From: Streptomyces globisporus
GTDB lineage: Bacteria > Actinomycetota > Actinomycetes > Streptomycetales > Streptomycetaceae
Assembly (NCBI GenBank): GCA_014649555.1
Contig: BMTG01000008.1
Location: 341,376-405,375, forward strand
Direction of reading: 5' to 3'
Length of the DNA: 64,000 nucleotides
Shown: positions 12,893-23,309 of the stretch, one piece after another
Numbering within the stretch: the stretch's first letter is position 1
Layout: the number at the start of each line of letters is the position of its first letter
Notes under the pieces: model-generated
Told to the model about the DNA's origin: nothing
Databases searched by the model: none
Seen by the model: the letters and a program-made list of their open reading frames with translations, nothing else
Made by a program: the position numbers and the translations under genes

Positions 12893-14104
12893 GTGGACAA
12901 GCCGAAGGTGGTCCTGGGGGTCAGCGGGGGCATCGCCGCCTACAAGGCGTGCGAGCTGCTGCGCCGGCTGACCGAGTCCGGCCACGACGTACGGGTCGTC
13001 CCGACCGCCGCGTCGCTGCACTTCGTAGGAGCGGCCACCTGGTCGGCGCTCTCCGGCCATCCCGTGTCCGACGAGGTCTGGCAGGACGTCCACGAGGTCC
13101 CGCACGTGCGGATCGGGCAGGAGGCCGACCTCGTGGTGGTCGCCCCGGCCACCGCGGACATGCTGGCCAAGGCCGCCCACGGGCTCGCCGACGACCTGCT
13201 CACCAACACGCTCCTGACCGCCCGCTGTCCGGTGGTCTTCGCCCCCGCCATGCACACGGAGATGTGGGAGCACCCGGCCACCCAGGAGAACGTCACCACC
13301 CTGCGCCGCCGGGGCGCCGTCGTCATCGAGCCCGCCGTCGGGCGGCTCACCGGCGTCGATACCGGCAAGGGCCGGCTGCCCGACCCCGGTGAGATCTTCG
13401 AGGTCTGCCGCCGGGTGCTGGCGCGCGGGGTTCCCGAGAGCGACCTCGCGGGCCGCCATGTGGTGATCAGCGCCGGAGGAACCCGCGAGCCGCTCGACCC
13501 GGTGCGCTTCCTGGGGAACCGCTCCTCCGGCAAGCAGGGCTACGCGCTGGCGCGCACCGCCGTGGCCCGGGGAGCCCGGGTCACCCTGATCGAGGCCAAC
13601 ACCGGGCTGCCCGACCCGGCCGGGGCCGACGTCCTGCGGGTCGGCACCGCCGTCCAGCTCCGCGAGGCCGTGGTGAAGGCCGCCGCCGACGCGGACGTGG
13701 TGGTGATGGCCGCCGCGGTGGCCGACTTCCGCCCCTCCGAATACGCCACCGGCAAGATCAAGAAGAAGGACGGCGAGGAGGCGCCCGCGCTCACCCTGGT
13801 CCGCAACCCCGACATCCTCGCCGAGGTCGCCGCGGAGCGGGCCCGGCCGGACCAGATCGTCGTCGGATTCGCCGCCGAGACCGACGACGTGCTGGCCAAC
13901 GGCCGCGCCAAGCTCCGCCGCAAGGGCTGCGACCTCCTCGTGGTCAACGAGGTGGGGGAGCGCAAGACCTTCGGCTCGGAGGAGAACGAGGCGGTCGTCC
14001 TCGCCGCCGACGGCCAGGAGACGCCGGTGCCGTACGGCCCCAAGGAAGCCCTCGCCGACACGATCTGGGATCTGGTTTCCGCCAGGTTCCCGTCGAATTC
14101 CTGA
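12893..14104 (+). CDS. coaBC: Bifunctional phosphopantothenoylcysteine decarboxylase/synthase
   Basis: 403 residues from GTG 12893, chosen because GGGGAG sits about six bases upstream and the family opens with KVVLGVSGGIAAYKA. The N-terminal flavoprotein decarboxylase (CoaC, about 1-190; VVVAPATADMLAKAAHG, FAPAMHTEMW) is joined to the CTP-dependent synthase (CoaB; ISAGGTREPLDPVRFLGNRSSGKQG, KIKKK). It makes 4'-phosphopantetheine for coenzyme A. Confidence 0.95.
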   Translation: MDKPKVVLGVSGGIAAYKACELLRRLTESGHDVRVVPTAASLHFVGAATWSALSGHPVSDEVWQDVHEVPHVRIGQEADLVVVAPATADMLAKAAHGLADDLLTNTLLTARCPVVFAPAMHTEMWEHPATQENVTTLRRRGAVVIEPAVGRLTGVDTGKGRLPDPGEIFEVCRRVLARGVPESDLAGRHVVISAGGTREPLDPVRFLGNRSSGKQGYALARTAVARGARVTLIEANTGLPDPAGADVLRVGTAVQLREAVVKAAADADVVVMAAAVADFRPSEYATGKIKKKDGEEAPALTLVRNPDILAEVAAERARPDQIVVGFAAETDDVLANGRAKLRRKGCDLLVVNEVGERKTFGSEENEAVVLAADGQETPVPYGPKEALADTIWDLVSARFPSNS

Positions 14105-14336
14105 TCAGCCCTTCGGTCGAGCGAAATCGCCCCATAACGCCGAAATCGGTGGCCGAGCGGGGTGAATTGTCCTACTGGTTCTCTGTGTGGCGCACATCAC
14201 GAACCTCCCAAAGGGCGAGACACCTGGCCCGGTCGCCGGAAGTGACCGATAAACTGGCCGACGGTACGCGCCGAGCGCAGCTCTCGGACGTACCACCCAT
14301 GATCAGCCAGCAGCCGCTGCAACCCCAGGGAGCGAT

Positions 14337-15545
14337 GTGTCCCGCCGCCTTTTCACCTCGGAATCTGTCACCGAGGGTCACCCCGACAAGATCGCTGACC
14401 AGATCAGCGACACGATTCTCGACGCCCTCCTGCGTGAGGACCCCTCCTCGCGTGTCGCCGTCGAGACCTTGATCACCACCGGTCTGGTGCATGTCGCGGG
14501 CGAGGTCACCACCAAGGCCTACGCCGACATCCCCAACCTCGTGCGCAACAAGGTTCTGGAGATCGGCTACGACTCCTCCAAAAAGGGCTTCGACGGTGCT
14601 TCCTGTGGCGTCTCGGTGTCGATCGGCGCCCAGTCGCCGGACATCGCGCAGGGCGTCGACACCGCGTACGAGAAGCGGGTCGAGGGTGACGAGGACGAGC
14701 TCGACAAGCAGGGCGCGGGCGACCAGGGCCTGATGTTCGGCTACGCCTGCGACGAGACCCCGGAGCTCATGCCGCTCCCGATCCACATCGCCCACCGCCT
14801 CTCCCGGCGGCTGTCCGAGGTGCGCAAGAACGGGACCATCCCCTACCTGCGCCCCGACGGCAAGACCCAGGTCACCATCGAGTACGACGGTGACAAGGCG
14901 GTCCGTCTCGACACGGTGGTCGTCTCCTCGCAGCACGCCTCGGACATCGACCTGGACTCGCTGCTCGCGCCCGACATCCGCGAGTTCGTCGTCGAGCACG
15001 TGCTCGCGCAGCTCGTCGAGGACGGCATCAAGCTCGACACCGAGGGCTACCGCCTCCTGGTGAACCCGACCGGGCGTTTCGAGATCGGCGGCCCGATGGG
15101 CGACGCCGGCCTCACCGGCCGCAAGATCATCATCGACACCTACGGCGGCATGGCCCGCCACGGTGGCGGCGCCTTCTCGGGCAAGGACCCGTCCAAGGTC
15201 GACCGCTCCGCGGCGTACGCGATGCGCTGGGTCGCGAAGAACGTCGTGGCCGCCGGTCTCGCCGCCCGCTGCGAGGTCCAGGTCGCGTACGCGATCGGCA
15301 AGGCCGAGCCCGTCGGTCTCTTCGTCGAGACCTTCGGTACCGCCGCCATCGACACGGAGAAGATCGAGAACGCGATCGCCGAGGTCTTCGACCTCCGCCC
15401 GGCCGCGATCATCCGGGACCTCGACCTGCTCCGCCCGATCTACGCCCAGACCGCCGCGTACGGCCACTTCGGCCGGGAGCTGCCGGACTTCACCTGGGAG
15501 CGCACGGACCGCGTGGACGCGCTGCGCGCGGCCGCGGGTCTGTAA
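14337..15545 (+). CDS. metK: S-adenosylmethionine synthetase
   Basis: 402 residues from GTG 14337 with GGGAG upstream. Family motifs: [20 protein letters not shown] at about 6-25, [12 protein letters not shown] and the glycine-rich [19 protein letters not shown] loop. It makes SAM from methionine and ATP; in Streptomyces SAM levels also influence antibiotic production. The 232-base upstream gap shows no SAM riboswitch that I can recognise. A 17-bp perfect hairpin terminator follows. Confidence 0.97.
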   Translation: MSRRLFTSESVTEGHPDKIADQISDTILDALLREDPSSRVAVETLITTGLVHVAGEVTTKAYADIPNLVRNKVLEIGYDSSKKGFDGASCGVSVSIGAQSPDIAQGVDTAYEKRVEGDEDELDKQGAGDQGLMFGYACDETPELMPLPIHIAHRLSRRLSEVRKNGTIPYLRPDGKTQVTIEYDGDKAVRLDTVVVSSQHASDIDLDSLLAPDIREFVVEHVLAQLVEDGIKLDTEGYRLLVNPTGRFEIGGPMGDAGLTGRKIIIDTYGGMARHGGGAFSGKDPSKVDRSAAYAMRWVAKNVVAAGLAARCEVQVAYAIGKAEPVGLFVETFGTAAIDTEKIENAIAEVFDLRPAAIIRDLDLLRPIYAQTAAYGHFGRELPDFTWERTDRVDALRAAAGL

Positions 15546-15575
15546 GGGCCGTACAAGCATCGGCACTGAGTGACG

Positions 15576-15613
15576 GCGGGGCCCGGACACCGAACACGGT
15601 GTCCGGGCCCCGC
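15576..15613 (+). terminator. Hairpin terminator after metK
   Basis: Perfect 17-bp stem (15576-15592 with 15597-15613) around the loop AACA. It separates metK from priA. Confidence 0.85.
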
Positions 15614-15677
15614 TGCCGTGCCCACCACGACGTGCGTGCTCTCCGGACTGTCAGTGCCCTCTGGTAGGAATGCAGCT

Positions 15678-17822
15678 GTGAGCAGCGAGAACGAGCAGTC
15701 CGCCGAACCGGGTGCCGGGCCGCCGGAGCAGCTTGCGCTGATCCGGGAGACCGTGCGCCGGGCCAAGGTGCCGCGCGCCAAGCCGCGGACCTGGCGCGGC
15801 GCGGTGCTCGCCGAGGAGCTGCCCGTCGCCCGCGTCCTGGTCAACAAGGGCGTTCTCCACCTCGACCAGTTCTTCGACTACGCGGTGCCCCTGGAGCTGG
15901 ACGCCGACGCACAGCCGGGTGTCCGGGTGCGGGTCCGGTTCGGGGCCGGCGGGCGCAACGTCCAGGGAGGGCGGCGCGAGGGCGGCGGTCTGATCGACGG
16001 CTTCGTCGTCGAGCGCCGCGCCGACTCCGACTACCAGGGCGCGCTGGCCGCCCTCGCCTCCGTGGTCTCCCCGGAGCCGGTCCTCGGGCCCGAGCTGCTC
16101 GCTCTCTGCCGCGCCGTCGCCGACCGGTACGCGGGCAGCCTCGCCGACGTCCTCCAGCTCGCCGTCCCGCCCCGTAACGGCCGCGCCGAGGCCAAGCCCT
16201 CCCCGGACCCGTTGGCCCCGCCCCCGCCCCCGGATCCGGGCACCTGGGAGCGGTACGCCCAGGGCCCCGCCTTCCTGCGCGCCCTGGCCGAGGGCGGCGC
16301 CCCGCGCGCGGTGTGGACCGCCCTGCCCGGACCGCACTGGCCCGCGGAGATCGCCGGGGCCGTCGCGGCGACGCTCTCCTCCGGACGCGGCGCGCTTGTC
16401 GTCGTCCCGGACGGGCGGTCCGCCGCACGGGTCGACGCGGCCCTGACCGAGACGCTCGGCGCGGGGAGGCACGCCCTGCTGACCGCCGAATCCGGCCCCG
16501 AGAAGCGCTACCGGCAGTGGCTCGCGGTACGCCGGGGCTCGGTGCGGGCGGTCGTGGGCACCCGGGCCGCCATGTTCGCCCCCGTCCGCGACCTCGGCCT
16601 CGTCGTCGTCTGGGACGACGGCGACTCCAGCCACAGCGTCGACAACGCCCCCTTTCCCCATGTCCGCGAGGTCCTGGAGCTGCGGGCGGCCCAAGGGCGC
16701 TGCGGCTTCCTCCTCGGCGGGACCAGCTGCACGGTCGAGGCCGCCCAGCTCGTGGAGAGCGGCTGGGCGCTGCCGCTCCTCGCGGACCGCGAGCGGCTGC
16801 GCCGGGCCGCCCCCCTCGTCCGTACGGTCGGGGACGGCGAGCTGGCCCGGGACGGGGCCGCCCGCTCCGCCCGGCTGCCCAGCCTCGCCTGGGGGGCCGT
16901 GCGCGACGGACTGCGCACGGGGCCGGTGCTGATCCAGGTCCCCCGGCGGGGTTACGCCCCCCGCCTCGCCTGCGAACGCTGCCGCACCCCCGCCCGCTGC
17001 CGGCACTGCGCGGGCCCCCTCGAAGCGCCGGACCAGCAGGATCTGAACTGCGCCTGGTGCGGGCAGGCCGAGCGGGCCTGGAGCTGCGCGGAGTGCGGCT
17101 CCACCCGGCTGCGTGCCCGGATCGTCGGTGCCCGCCGCACCGCGGAGGAGCTGGGCCGGGCCTTTCCCGCCGTGCCCGTCCGTACCTCGGGGCGCGACCA
17201 CATCCTCGACGCGGTGCCCGACGCCCCGGCCCTGGTCGTCTCCACGCCCGGCGCGGAGCCCGTCGCCGAGGGCGGGTACGCGGCGGCCCTGCTCCTGGAC
17301 GGCTGGGCCATGCTCGGCCGACCCGATCTGCGCGCGGGTGAGGAGGCGCTGCGCCGGTGGCTGGCGGCTTCGGCGCTGGTGCGGGGACAGGAGGAGGGCG
17401 GCACGGTGGTGGTCGTGGCCGAGCCGACGGAGCGCGCGGTGCAGGCGCTGGTCCGCTGGGACCCGGCGGGGTTCGCCCGGCGGGAGCTGGCGGAGCGGGC
17501 CGAGCTGGGCTTCCCGCCGGTTTCCCGGATGGCGTCGGTGACCGGCCCGCCCGAGGCCCTGGCCGCGTTCCTGCAGAACGCCGGGCTGCCGCCGGAGGCC
17601 GAGATCCTGGGACCGGTGCCGGCCCCTTCGGCCGCGCCCGGGAGGGCCCGCAGGCCGGGGGACGCGCCGCCGGGCGAGACCTGGGAGCGGGTGCTGATCC
17701 GGGTGGTCCCGGGGCGTGGGGCGGCGCTCGCCCGCGCCTTGAAGACGGCGCTCGCGGCCCGTACGGCCAAGGGCGCGAGCGAACCGATACGCATCAGGAT
17801 CGACCCCCCCGACATCGGCTGA
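15678..17822 (+). CDS. priA: PriA-like primosomal protein, helicase motifs degenerate
   Basis: 714 residues from GTG 15678 (TAGGAA upstream). The N-terminal 3'-end-binding domain (ARVLVNKGVLHLDQFFDYAVP) and the zinc-binding cysteine cluster (about 432-475: CERC, CRHC, CAWC, CAEC) are intact. The helicase core is not. The Walker A segment expected as GSGKT is replaced by sequence around TALPGPHWPAEIAGA, and the DEEH box reads VVWDDGD (about 311-316). This loss is a known trait of actinobacterial PriA. The protein is expected to recognise forks and recruit primosome parts but not to unwind DNA. Confidence 0.9.
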   Translation: MSSENEQSAEPGAGPPEQLALIRETVRRAKVPRAKPRTWRGAVLAEELPVARVLVNKGVLHLDQFFDYAVPLELDADAQPGVRVRVRFGAGGRNVQGGRREGGGLIDGFVVERRADSDYQGALAALASVVSPEPVLGPELLALCRAVADRYAGSLADVLQLAVPPRNGRAEAKPSPDPLAPPPPPDPGTWERYAQGPAFLRALAEGGAPRAVWTALPGPHWPAEIAGAVAATLSSGRGALVVVPDGRSAARVDAALTETLGAGRHALLTAESGPEKRYRQWLAVRRGSVRAVVGTRAAMFAPVRDLGLVVVWDDGDSSHSVDNAPFPHVREVLELRAAQGRCGFLLGGTSCTVEAAQLVESGWALPLLADRERLRRAAPLVRTVGDGELARDGAARSARLPSLAWGAVRDGLRTGPVLIQVPRRGYAPRLACERCRTPARCRHCAGPLEAPDQQDLNCAWCGQAERAWSCAECGSTRLRARIVGARRTAEELGRAFPAVPVRTSGRDHILDAVPDAPALVVSTPGAEPVAEGGYAAALLLDGWAMLGRPDLRAGEEALRRWLAASALVRGQEEGGTVVVVAEPTERAVQALVRWDPAGFARRELAERAELGFPPVSRMASVTGPPEALAAFLQNAGLPPEAEILGPVPAPSAAPGRARRPGDAPPGETWERVLIRVVPGRGAALARALKTALAARTAKGASEPIRIRIDPPDIG

Positions 17823-17904
17823 GCCGCGCCGTAGCCGCCGCGGGCCGGGTCCGGAGTGCGCCGGAGCCGCCTACGGCCTCGGAGCCCGGGCCCCGGACAG
17901 GGAA

Positions 17905-17937
17905 CTGCCCCGCCGTGCGACCGGCACGGTGGGGCAG
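17905..17937. terminator. Bidirectional terminator between priA and the HTH gene
   Basis: CTGCCCCGCCGTGC (17905-17918) pairs with GCACGGTGGGGCAG (17924-17937), with one G-T pair and a five-base loop, between convergent genes. Confidence 0.75.
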
Positions 17938-17952
17938 AAGGGCGGCGTGCGG

Positions 17953-18519
17953 TCAGCCGTTGCGCGGGCCCGGGAACGCGCCGGGGCGCAGCTCCTCACG
18001 GGCCGGCTGCGGGGCCGCCGACGGCTGCGGCGGCATCGAGCGGGCCGCCGGGACCGAGGGCACCGGGGAGCCGGACCCCTTGGCGGAGGATCCGGTCAGG
18101 CCGGTGCCGACGGAGACCGGGCGCGGCGCGGCGGTGTTCTCGCCGCCCCCCTCGGCGGCGGGCTGCGGGGTGGCGCGGCGTGTTCCGTAACGGCGGTGGA
18201 CGGCCTGCTTGGTGACGCCGAGGGCGGAGCCCACCGCGTCCCAGGAGAAGCCCAGCGAGCGGTCGAAGTCCACTGCTGCCGTCACCAAGGTCTCGACGCT
18301 GTCCCGCAGTTCCTGCGCGAGGCGGACGGTGGGGGCCGGGGCCCTGCCGTAGACGACGAAGCCCGCGGAAGGGCCGGAGCGGCGCGGACGGTAGACGTTG
18401 CCCAGCTGGGCGGTGAGGGTGCGCAGCGCGTCCACCTGCCGCCTGACCCGCTCGATGTCCCGCACCAGAAGATGCAGACTGGCCCGCGCTTGGGCGTCGT
18501 GCGTTGCGTGGTCGGCCAT
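17953..18519 (-). CDS. Helix-turn-helix protein of unknown role
   Basis: 188 residues. The N-terminal part (about 1-60) is helical and charged ([28 protein letters not shown]). The segment [21 protein letters not shown] (about 93-113) is a clear helix-turn-helix. A long Pro/Ala/Gly/Ser-rich tail of about 70 residues follows and looks disordered. GAGAGG lies nine bases before ATG 18519. Proteins of this shape are widespread in Streptomyces but their targets are not known to me. It faces away from fmt, with a 289-base upstream gap. Confidence 0.8.
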   Translation of the reverse strand: MADHATHDAQARASLHLLVRDIERVRRQVDALRTLTAQLGNVYRPRRSGPSAGFVVYGRAPAPTVRLAQELRDSVETLVTAAVDFDRSLGFSWDAVGSALGVTKQAVHRRYGTRRATPQPAAEGGGENTAAPRPVSVGTGLTGSSAKGSGSPVPSVPAARSMPPQPSAAPQPAREELRPGAFPGPRNG

Positions 18520-18808
18520 GAAGAAGCCTCTCGAACCGGCGTTGAAAGGGATCGGGCCGCATCGGGGCGGCCCGCTTCGGTCAATCTCCTTTGACCAACG
18601 CCCGAGCCGGGTATGTGGTCACGCTATCGGGGCGTATGTGCATATGCACGGGGCGTGCGCGGCGCGCGTACGCCCCCTGGTCGCCGCCCCGCGTAAAGGA
18701 GTCACCGCCCGCGCGCAAGGGAGCGGCCGGGCCCGGTCCGACCCGAGACCCTAGACTGGTGTGCTGCTCGTCACCGTACGTCTTGGCCCGAGAGGCAGTC
18801 AGCCACCC

Positions 18809-19741
18809 ATGAAGCTCGTCTTCGCCGGCACCCCCGAAGTCGCCGTCCCCGCCCTGGACGCCCTGATCGCCTCCGACCGCCATGAGGTGGCCGCCGTCGT
18901 GACCCGTCCCGACGCCCCCGCAGGGCGGGGCCGCCGACTCGTCGCGAGCCCCGTGGCCGAGCGGGCGGAGGAGGCCGGGATCGAGGTGCTCAAGCCCGTC
19001 AGGCCCCGGGACGAGGAGTTCCTCGCCCGGCTGCGCGAGATCGCCCCGGACTGCTGCCCGGTCGTCGCCTACGGTGCCCTGCTGCCCAAGGTCGCCCTCG
19101 ACGTGCCCGCCCGGGGCTGGGTCAACCTGCACTTCTCGCTGCTGCCCGCCTGGCGCGGCGCGGCCCCCGTGCAGCACTCCCTGATGGCCGGGGACGAGGT
19201 GACCGGCGCGTCGACCTTCCTGATCGAGGAAGGGCTCGACTCCGGCCCGGTCTACGGCGTCCTCACGGAGGAGATCCGCCCCACCGACACCAGCGGCGAC
19301 CTGCTCACCCGGCTCGCCTTCGCCGGCGCCGGGCTGCTCGCCGCCACCATGGACGGCATCGAGGACGACACGCTGCACGCCGTGCCCCAGCCGCACGAGG
19401 GCGTCACCCTGGCCCCGAAGATCACCGTCGAGGACGCCCAGGTCCAGTGGTCCGCGCCCGCCCTGCGGGTCGACCGCGTGGTGCGCGGCTGCACCCCGGC
19501 CCCCGGCGCCTGGACCCTGTTCCGCGGCGAGCGGCTCAAGCTGATCCAGGCGACCCCCGTCCTGGACCGTACGGACCTGGCCCCCGGCGAGCTGTCGGCC
19601 GCCAAGAACAACGTGTACGTGGGCACCGGATCGCACGCCGTCGAGCTGCTCTGGGTCCAGCCGCAGGGCAAGAAGCCGATGCGGGCCGCCGACTGGGCGC
19701 GCGGTGTCCGGATCGCCCACGGCGAGCTGCTGGGGTCGTAG
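18809..19741 (+). CDS. fmt: Methionyl-tRNA formyltransferase
   Basis: 310 residues from ATG 18809 (AGAGG upstream; [16 protein letters not shown] is the conserved opening). The 10-formyl-THF site [18 protein letters not shown] begins near residue 105 and the C-terminal OB-like domain is present. It formylates initiator Met-tRNA. rsmB follows, a common bacterial pairing. Confidence 0.96.
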   Translation: MKLVFAGTPEVAVPALDALIASDRHEVAAVVTRPDAPAGRGRRLVASPVAERAEEAGIEVLKPVRPRDEEFLARLREIAPDCCPVVAYGALLPKVALDVPARGWVNLHFSLLPAWRGAAPVQHSLMAGDEVTGASTFLIEEGLDSGPVYGVLTEEIRPTDTSGDLLTRLAFAGAGLLAATMDGIEDDTLHAVPQPHEGVTLAPKITVEDAQVQWSAPALRVDRVVRGCTPAPGAWTLFRGERLKLIQATPVLDRTDLAPGELSAAKNNVYVGTGSHAVELLWVQPQGKKPMRAADWARGVRIAHGELLGS

Positions 19742-19847
19742 CTGCCCCGGGCCCGGAGAACCTCTCGTTCGGGCGGCCGTGGACGGCGTCGTACGCTGGG
19801 AGGGTTCGCCCCTTCACCTTCAGCACCTTCAGCGGAGCACCTTTCAC

Positions 19848-21281
19848 GTGAACGACCAGCCGCGTCGCCGTCCCGCCAAGCCTCACCGCCGGCCCAAGAA
19901 GGACCCGGTCCGCTTCCTCGCCTTCGAGGCGCTGCGGGCCGTCGACGAGCGGGACGCGTACGCCAACCTCGTGCTGCCCCCGCTGCTGAAGAAGGCCCGG
20001 GCCAAGGGCGATTTCGACGGCCGGGACGCGGCGCTGGCGACCGAGCTGGTCTACGGGACCCTGCGCCGTCAGGGCACGTACGACGCGATCGTCGCGGCCT
20101 GCATCGACCGGCCGCTGCGCGAGGTCGACCCGCCGGTCCTGGACGTCCTGAACATGGGCGTCCACCAGCTGCTCGGCACCCGTATCCCCACCCACGCGGC
20201 CGTCTCCGCCAGTGTGGAGCTGGCCCGGGTGGTGCTGGGGGAGGGGCGTGCGAAGTTCGTCAACGCGGTGCTGCGCAAGGTCACCGCTCACGACCTCGAC
20301 GGCTGGGTGGAGAAGGTCGCCCCGCCGTACGACGAGGACGCCGAGGACCACCTCGCCGTCGTCCACTCCCACCCCCGCTGGATCGTCTCCGCCCTCTGGG
20401 ACGCGCTGGGCGGCGGCCGGGCGGGCATCGAGGACCTGCTGGAGGCCGACAACGAGCGGCCCGAGGTGACCCTGGTCGCCCGCCCCGGCCGCTCCACCAC
20501 CGAGGAGCTGGTCAAGGCCCTGGGCGAGGACAACTCCCTGCCCGGCCGCTGGTCCCCGTACGCGGTCCGGATGGCCGAGGGCGGCGAGCCCGGCGCGCTG
20601 GAGGCCGTCCGGGAGAGCCGGGCGGGCGTCCAGGACGAGGGCAGCCAGCTCGTCGCCGCCGCCCTGGCCGCCGCCCCCGTCGAGGGCCGCGACGACCGCT
20701 GGCTGGACGGCTGCGCGGGCCCCGGCGGCAAGGCCGCCCTGCTCGCGGCGCTGGCCGCCGAACGCGGTGCGACCCTGCTCGCCGCCGAGAAGCAGCCCCA
20801 CCGCGCCCGGCTGGTCGAGCGCGCGCTCGCCGGCAACCCCGGTCCGTATCAGGTGATCACCGCCGACGGCACCCGGCCGCCGTGGCTGCCCGGCACCTTC
20901 GACCGCATCCTGATGGACGTGCCCTGCTCCGGCCTCGGCGCGCTGCGCCGCCGCCCGGAGTCCCGCTGGCGGCGTCGCGCCGAGGACCTGGAAGCCTTCG
21001 CTCCGCTCCAGCGCGGCCTGCTGCGCGAGGCGTTGAAGGCCGTACGGGTCGGCGGCGTGGTCGGTTACGCCACCTGCTCGCCGCATCTCGCGGAGACCCG
21101 GGTGGTCGTCGAGGACGTGCTCAAGGGGCGCGGCGGGGAGCCGGTCGAGGCGGAGTGGATCGACGCCCGCCCGCTGGTGCCCGGAGTGCCCGCCCTGGGT
21201 GAGGGGCCCGACGTCCAGCTCTGGCCGCATCTGCACGGCACGGACGCGATGTATCTGGCTCTGCTGCGCCGGACCGGCTGA
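19848..21281 (+). CDS. rsmB: 16S rRNA (cytosine-967-C5)-methyltransferase RsmB
   Basis: 477 residues from GTG 19848 (GGAG about eleven bases upstream). A basic N-terminus leads into a NusB-like RNA-binding domain (AFEALRAVDERDAYANLVLPPLL, LVYGTLRRQGTYDAI). The Rossmann methyltransferase follows, with SAM-binding GCAGPGGKAALLA and the two m5C cysteines in DVPCSGLG (about C358) and YATCSPH (about C409). It methylates C967 of 16S rRNA. Confidence 0.95.
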   Translation: MNDQPRRRPAKPHRRPKKDPVRFLAFEALRAVDERDAYANLVLPPLLKKARAKGDFDGRDAALATELVYGTLRRQGTYDAIVAACIDRPLREVDPPVLDVLNMGVHQLLGTRIPTHAAVSASVELARVVLGEGRAKFVNAVLRKVTAHDLDGWVEKVAPPYDEDAEDHLAVVHSHPRWIVSALWDALGGGRAGIEDLLEADNERPEVTLVARPGRSTTEELVKALGEDNSLPGRWSPYAVRMAEGGEPGALEAVRESRAGVQDEGSQLVAAALAAAPVEGRDDRWLDGCAGPGGKAALLAALAAERGATLLAAEKQPHRARLVERALAGNPGPYQVITADGTRPPWLPGTFDRILMDVPCSGLGALRRRPESRWRRRAEDLEAFAPLQRGLLREALKAVRVGGVVGYATCSPHLAETRVVVEDVLKGRGGEPVEAEWIDARPLVPGVPALGEGPDVQLWPHLHGTDAMYLALLRRTG

Positions 21282-21429
21282 ATATCACCGCGTCAGGGCG
21301 CCCGCCCGTACGGCAAAAGAAAAGTAAAGCGCTGGCAAAATGCCCAGAATGTGCGGACTGTGAGGGCCGTGTGAGGCTTCGGAGGGCATCGAGGCGGGGA
21401 ACCGGCCTCAGACGTGGCAGGCTTGGGTC

Positions 21430-22113
21430 ATGGCGCAGATCAACCCCAGCATCCTGTCCGCGGATTTCGCGCGTCTCGCCGAGGAGGCGAAGGCCGTCGA
21501 AGGCGCGGACTGGCTCCATGTCGATGTCATGGACAACCACTTCGTGCCCAACCTGACCCTCGGTGTGCCGATCGTCGAGGCGCTCAGCAAGGCGACGGAC
21601 ACCCCGCTGGACTGCCACCTCATGATCGAGGACGCGGACCGCTGGGCCCCGAGTTACGTGGAGGCCGGCGCCGGGTCCGTCACCTTCCACGCGGAGGCCG
21701 CCGCCGCGCCGGTGCGCCTCGCGCGGGAGATCCGGGCGAAGGGGGCGCGCGCCTCGATGGCGCTCAAGCCCGCGACGCCCATCGAGCCGTACGAGGACCT
21801 GCTCCCCGAGCTGGACATGCTGCTGATCATGACGGTCGAGCCGGGCTTCGGCGGGCAGGCATTCCTGGACATCATGCTGCCGAAGATCCGCCGCACCCGG
21901 GAGCTGATCAGCAAGCACGGTCTCGAACTGTGGCTCCAGGTGGACGGCGGGGTCTCGGCCGCGACCATCGAGCGCTGCGCCGAGGCCGGAGCCGACGTCT
22001 TCGTGGCCGGATCCGCGGTCTACGGGGCGGCGGACCCGGCGGCGGCGGTGCGGGACCTGCGGGCCCTGGCGGACGTGGCTACGGCCGCGGCCCCCTGGGC
22101 GTGCGACCACTGA
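21430..22113 (+). CDS. rpe: Ribulose-phosphate 3-epimerase
   Basis: 227 residues, TIM barrel. Motifs: [13 protein letters not shown], the metal-binding [35 protein letters not shown] and [13 protein letters not shown]. It interconverts ribulose 5-phosphate and xylulose 5-phosphate in the pentose phosphate pathway. A SorC-type sugar regulator follows 103 bases downstream. Confidence 0.96.
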   Translation: MAQINPSILSADFARLAEEAKAVEGADWLHVDVMDNHFVPNLTLGVPIVEALSKATDTPLDCHLMIEDADRWAPSYVEAGAGSVTFHAEAAAAPVRLAREIRAKGARASMALKPATPIEPYEDLLPELDMLLIMTVEPGFGGQAFLDIMLPKIRRTRELISKHGLELWLQVDGGVSAATIERCAEAGADVFVAGSAVYGAADPAAAVRDLRALADVATAAAPWACDH

Positions 22114-22216
22114 ACCAAGGGCAGATGAACGCGGTCCGACAGGGCCGATCAAGGATCGCCGGATCTGACAGGATGAACGGCGTATCGGGCGTGTGAACAG
22201 CAGTGAGGAGATCGCG

Positions 22217-23242
22217 GTGTCTGGCATCTCGGCGGGTCGGTCAGCCATGCGGATGGGACCCGCGGAGCTGGTGCAGGCGGCGGCCATGGCCCGCCGGTTC
22301 TACCTGGAGGGCAAGTCCAAGATCCAGATCGCCGAGGAGTTCGGCGTGAGCCGCTTCAAGGTGGCCCGGGTCCTGGAGACCGCCCTCGAACGCGATCTCG
22401 TACGCATCGAGATCCGGGTCCCGGCCGAGCTGGACGCCGAACGCTCCGACGCCCTGCGCGCCCGCTACGGGCTGCGGCACGCGGTGGTCGTCGAGTCCCC
22501 GGCCGAGGAGCAGGAGGACGCCCCCGACCCGGAGAACCTGGGCGAGGTCGCGGCCGACCTCCTGGGCGAGCTGGTGGCCGAGGGCGATGTGCTCGGCCTG
22601 GCCTGGGGCCGCTCCACCATCCACATGGCGGCCGCTCTCGACCGGCTGCCGCCCTGCACGGTCGTCCAGCTGACCGGGGTGTACGACGCGGGCACCGCCG
22701 AGCGCGGCTCGGTCGAGGCGGTCCGCCGGGCCGCCCAGGTCTCCGGCGGCGAGGCCCACCCCATCTACGCACCGATGCTGCTGCCCGACCCCGCGACGGC
22801 CGCCGCGCTGCGCGAGCAGACGGGCATCGCCCGCGCCTTCGAGTACTTCGACAAGGTGACCGTCGCCGCCGTCTCCATCGGCTCCTGGGAGCCGGGCATC
22901 TCCACGGTCCACGACATGCTCTCGGACGAGGAGCGCGCCCACTACGCCTCGCTCGGCGTCGCCGCCGAGATGTCCGCGCACCTCTTCGACGCCGAGGGCC
23001 GCAGGGTCGGCCGCGACCTGGGGGAGCGCTGCATCACTGTGGAGGCGGACCGGCTGCGCCGGATCCCCGAGGTGGTCGCGATCGCGGGCGGCCAGCGCAA
23101 GGCGGCGGCGATCGGCGCGGTGCTCCGCTCCGGCCTGGTCACCAGCCTGGTCACGGACACCGCCGCGGCCGACTACCTGCTCACCGAGTCCGTCGCGGGG
23201 GTCCGCCCGGCGCTGGAGCGGGCCGACCCCGACGGGGAGTGA
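22217..23242 (+). CDS. SorC-family sugar-binding transcriptional regulator
   Basis: 341 residues from GTG 22217, preferred over GTG 22193 because GAGGAG lies seven bases before it. The N-terminal HTH (SKIQIAEEFGVSRFKVARVLETA, about 32-55) is followed by a sugar-phosphate-sensing domain of the SorC/DeoR effector type (GLAWGRSTIHMAAAL, VSIGSWEPGISTV, VVAIAGGQRKAAAIGAVL). Next to rpe it may answer to a phosphorylated sugar, but the ligand is not evident. Confidence 0.9.
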   Translation: MSGISAGRSAMRMGPAELVQAAAMARRFYLEGKSKIQIAEEFGVSRFKVARVLETALERDLVRIEIRVPAELDAERSDALRARYGLRHAVVVESPAEEQEDAPDPENLGEVAADLLGELVAEGDVLGLAWGRSTIHMAAALDRLPPCTVVQLTGVYDAGTAERGSVEAVRRAAQVSGGEAHPIYAPMLLPDPATAAALREQTGIARAFEYFDKVTVAAVSIGSWEPGISTVHDMLSDEERAHYASLGVAAEMSAHLFDAEGRRVGRDLGERCITVEADRLRRIPEVVAIAGGQRKAAAIGAVLRSGLVTSLVTDTAAADYLLTESVAGVRPALERADPDGE

Positions 23243-23258
23243 CGCCGACAGCAACGCG

Positions 23259-23297
23259 CCGAGGGCCGGACACCGTACGCGGGTGTCCGGCCCTCGG
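23259..23297. terminator. Bidirectional terminator between SorC regulator and terpene cyclase
   Basis: Perfect 16-bp inverted repeat, 23259-23274 with 23282-23297, loop of seven bases, between convergent genes. Confidence 0.85.
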
Positions 23298-23309
23298 TGC
23301 ATTCGCAGC

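Noticed and set aside
14105-14336. Possible SAM riboswitch ahead of metK
   Set aside because: I could not assemble the conserved core of any SAM riboswitch class from this stretch.
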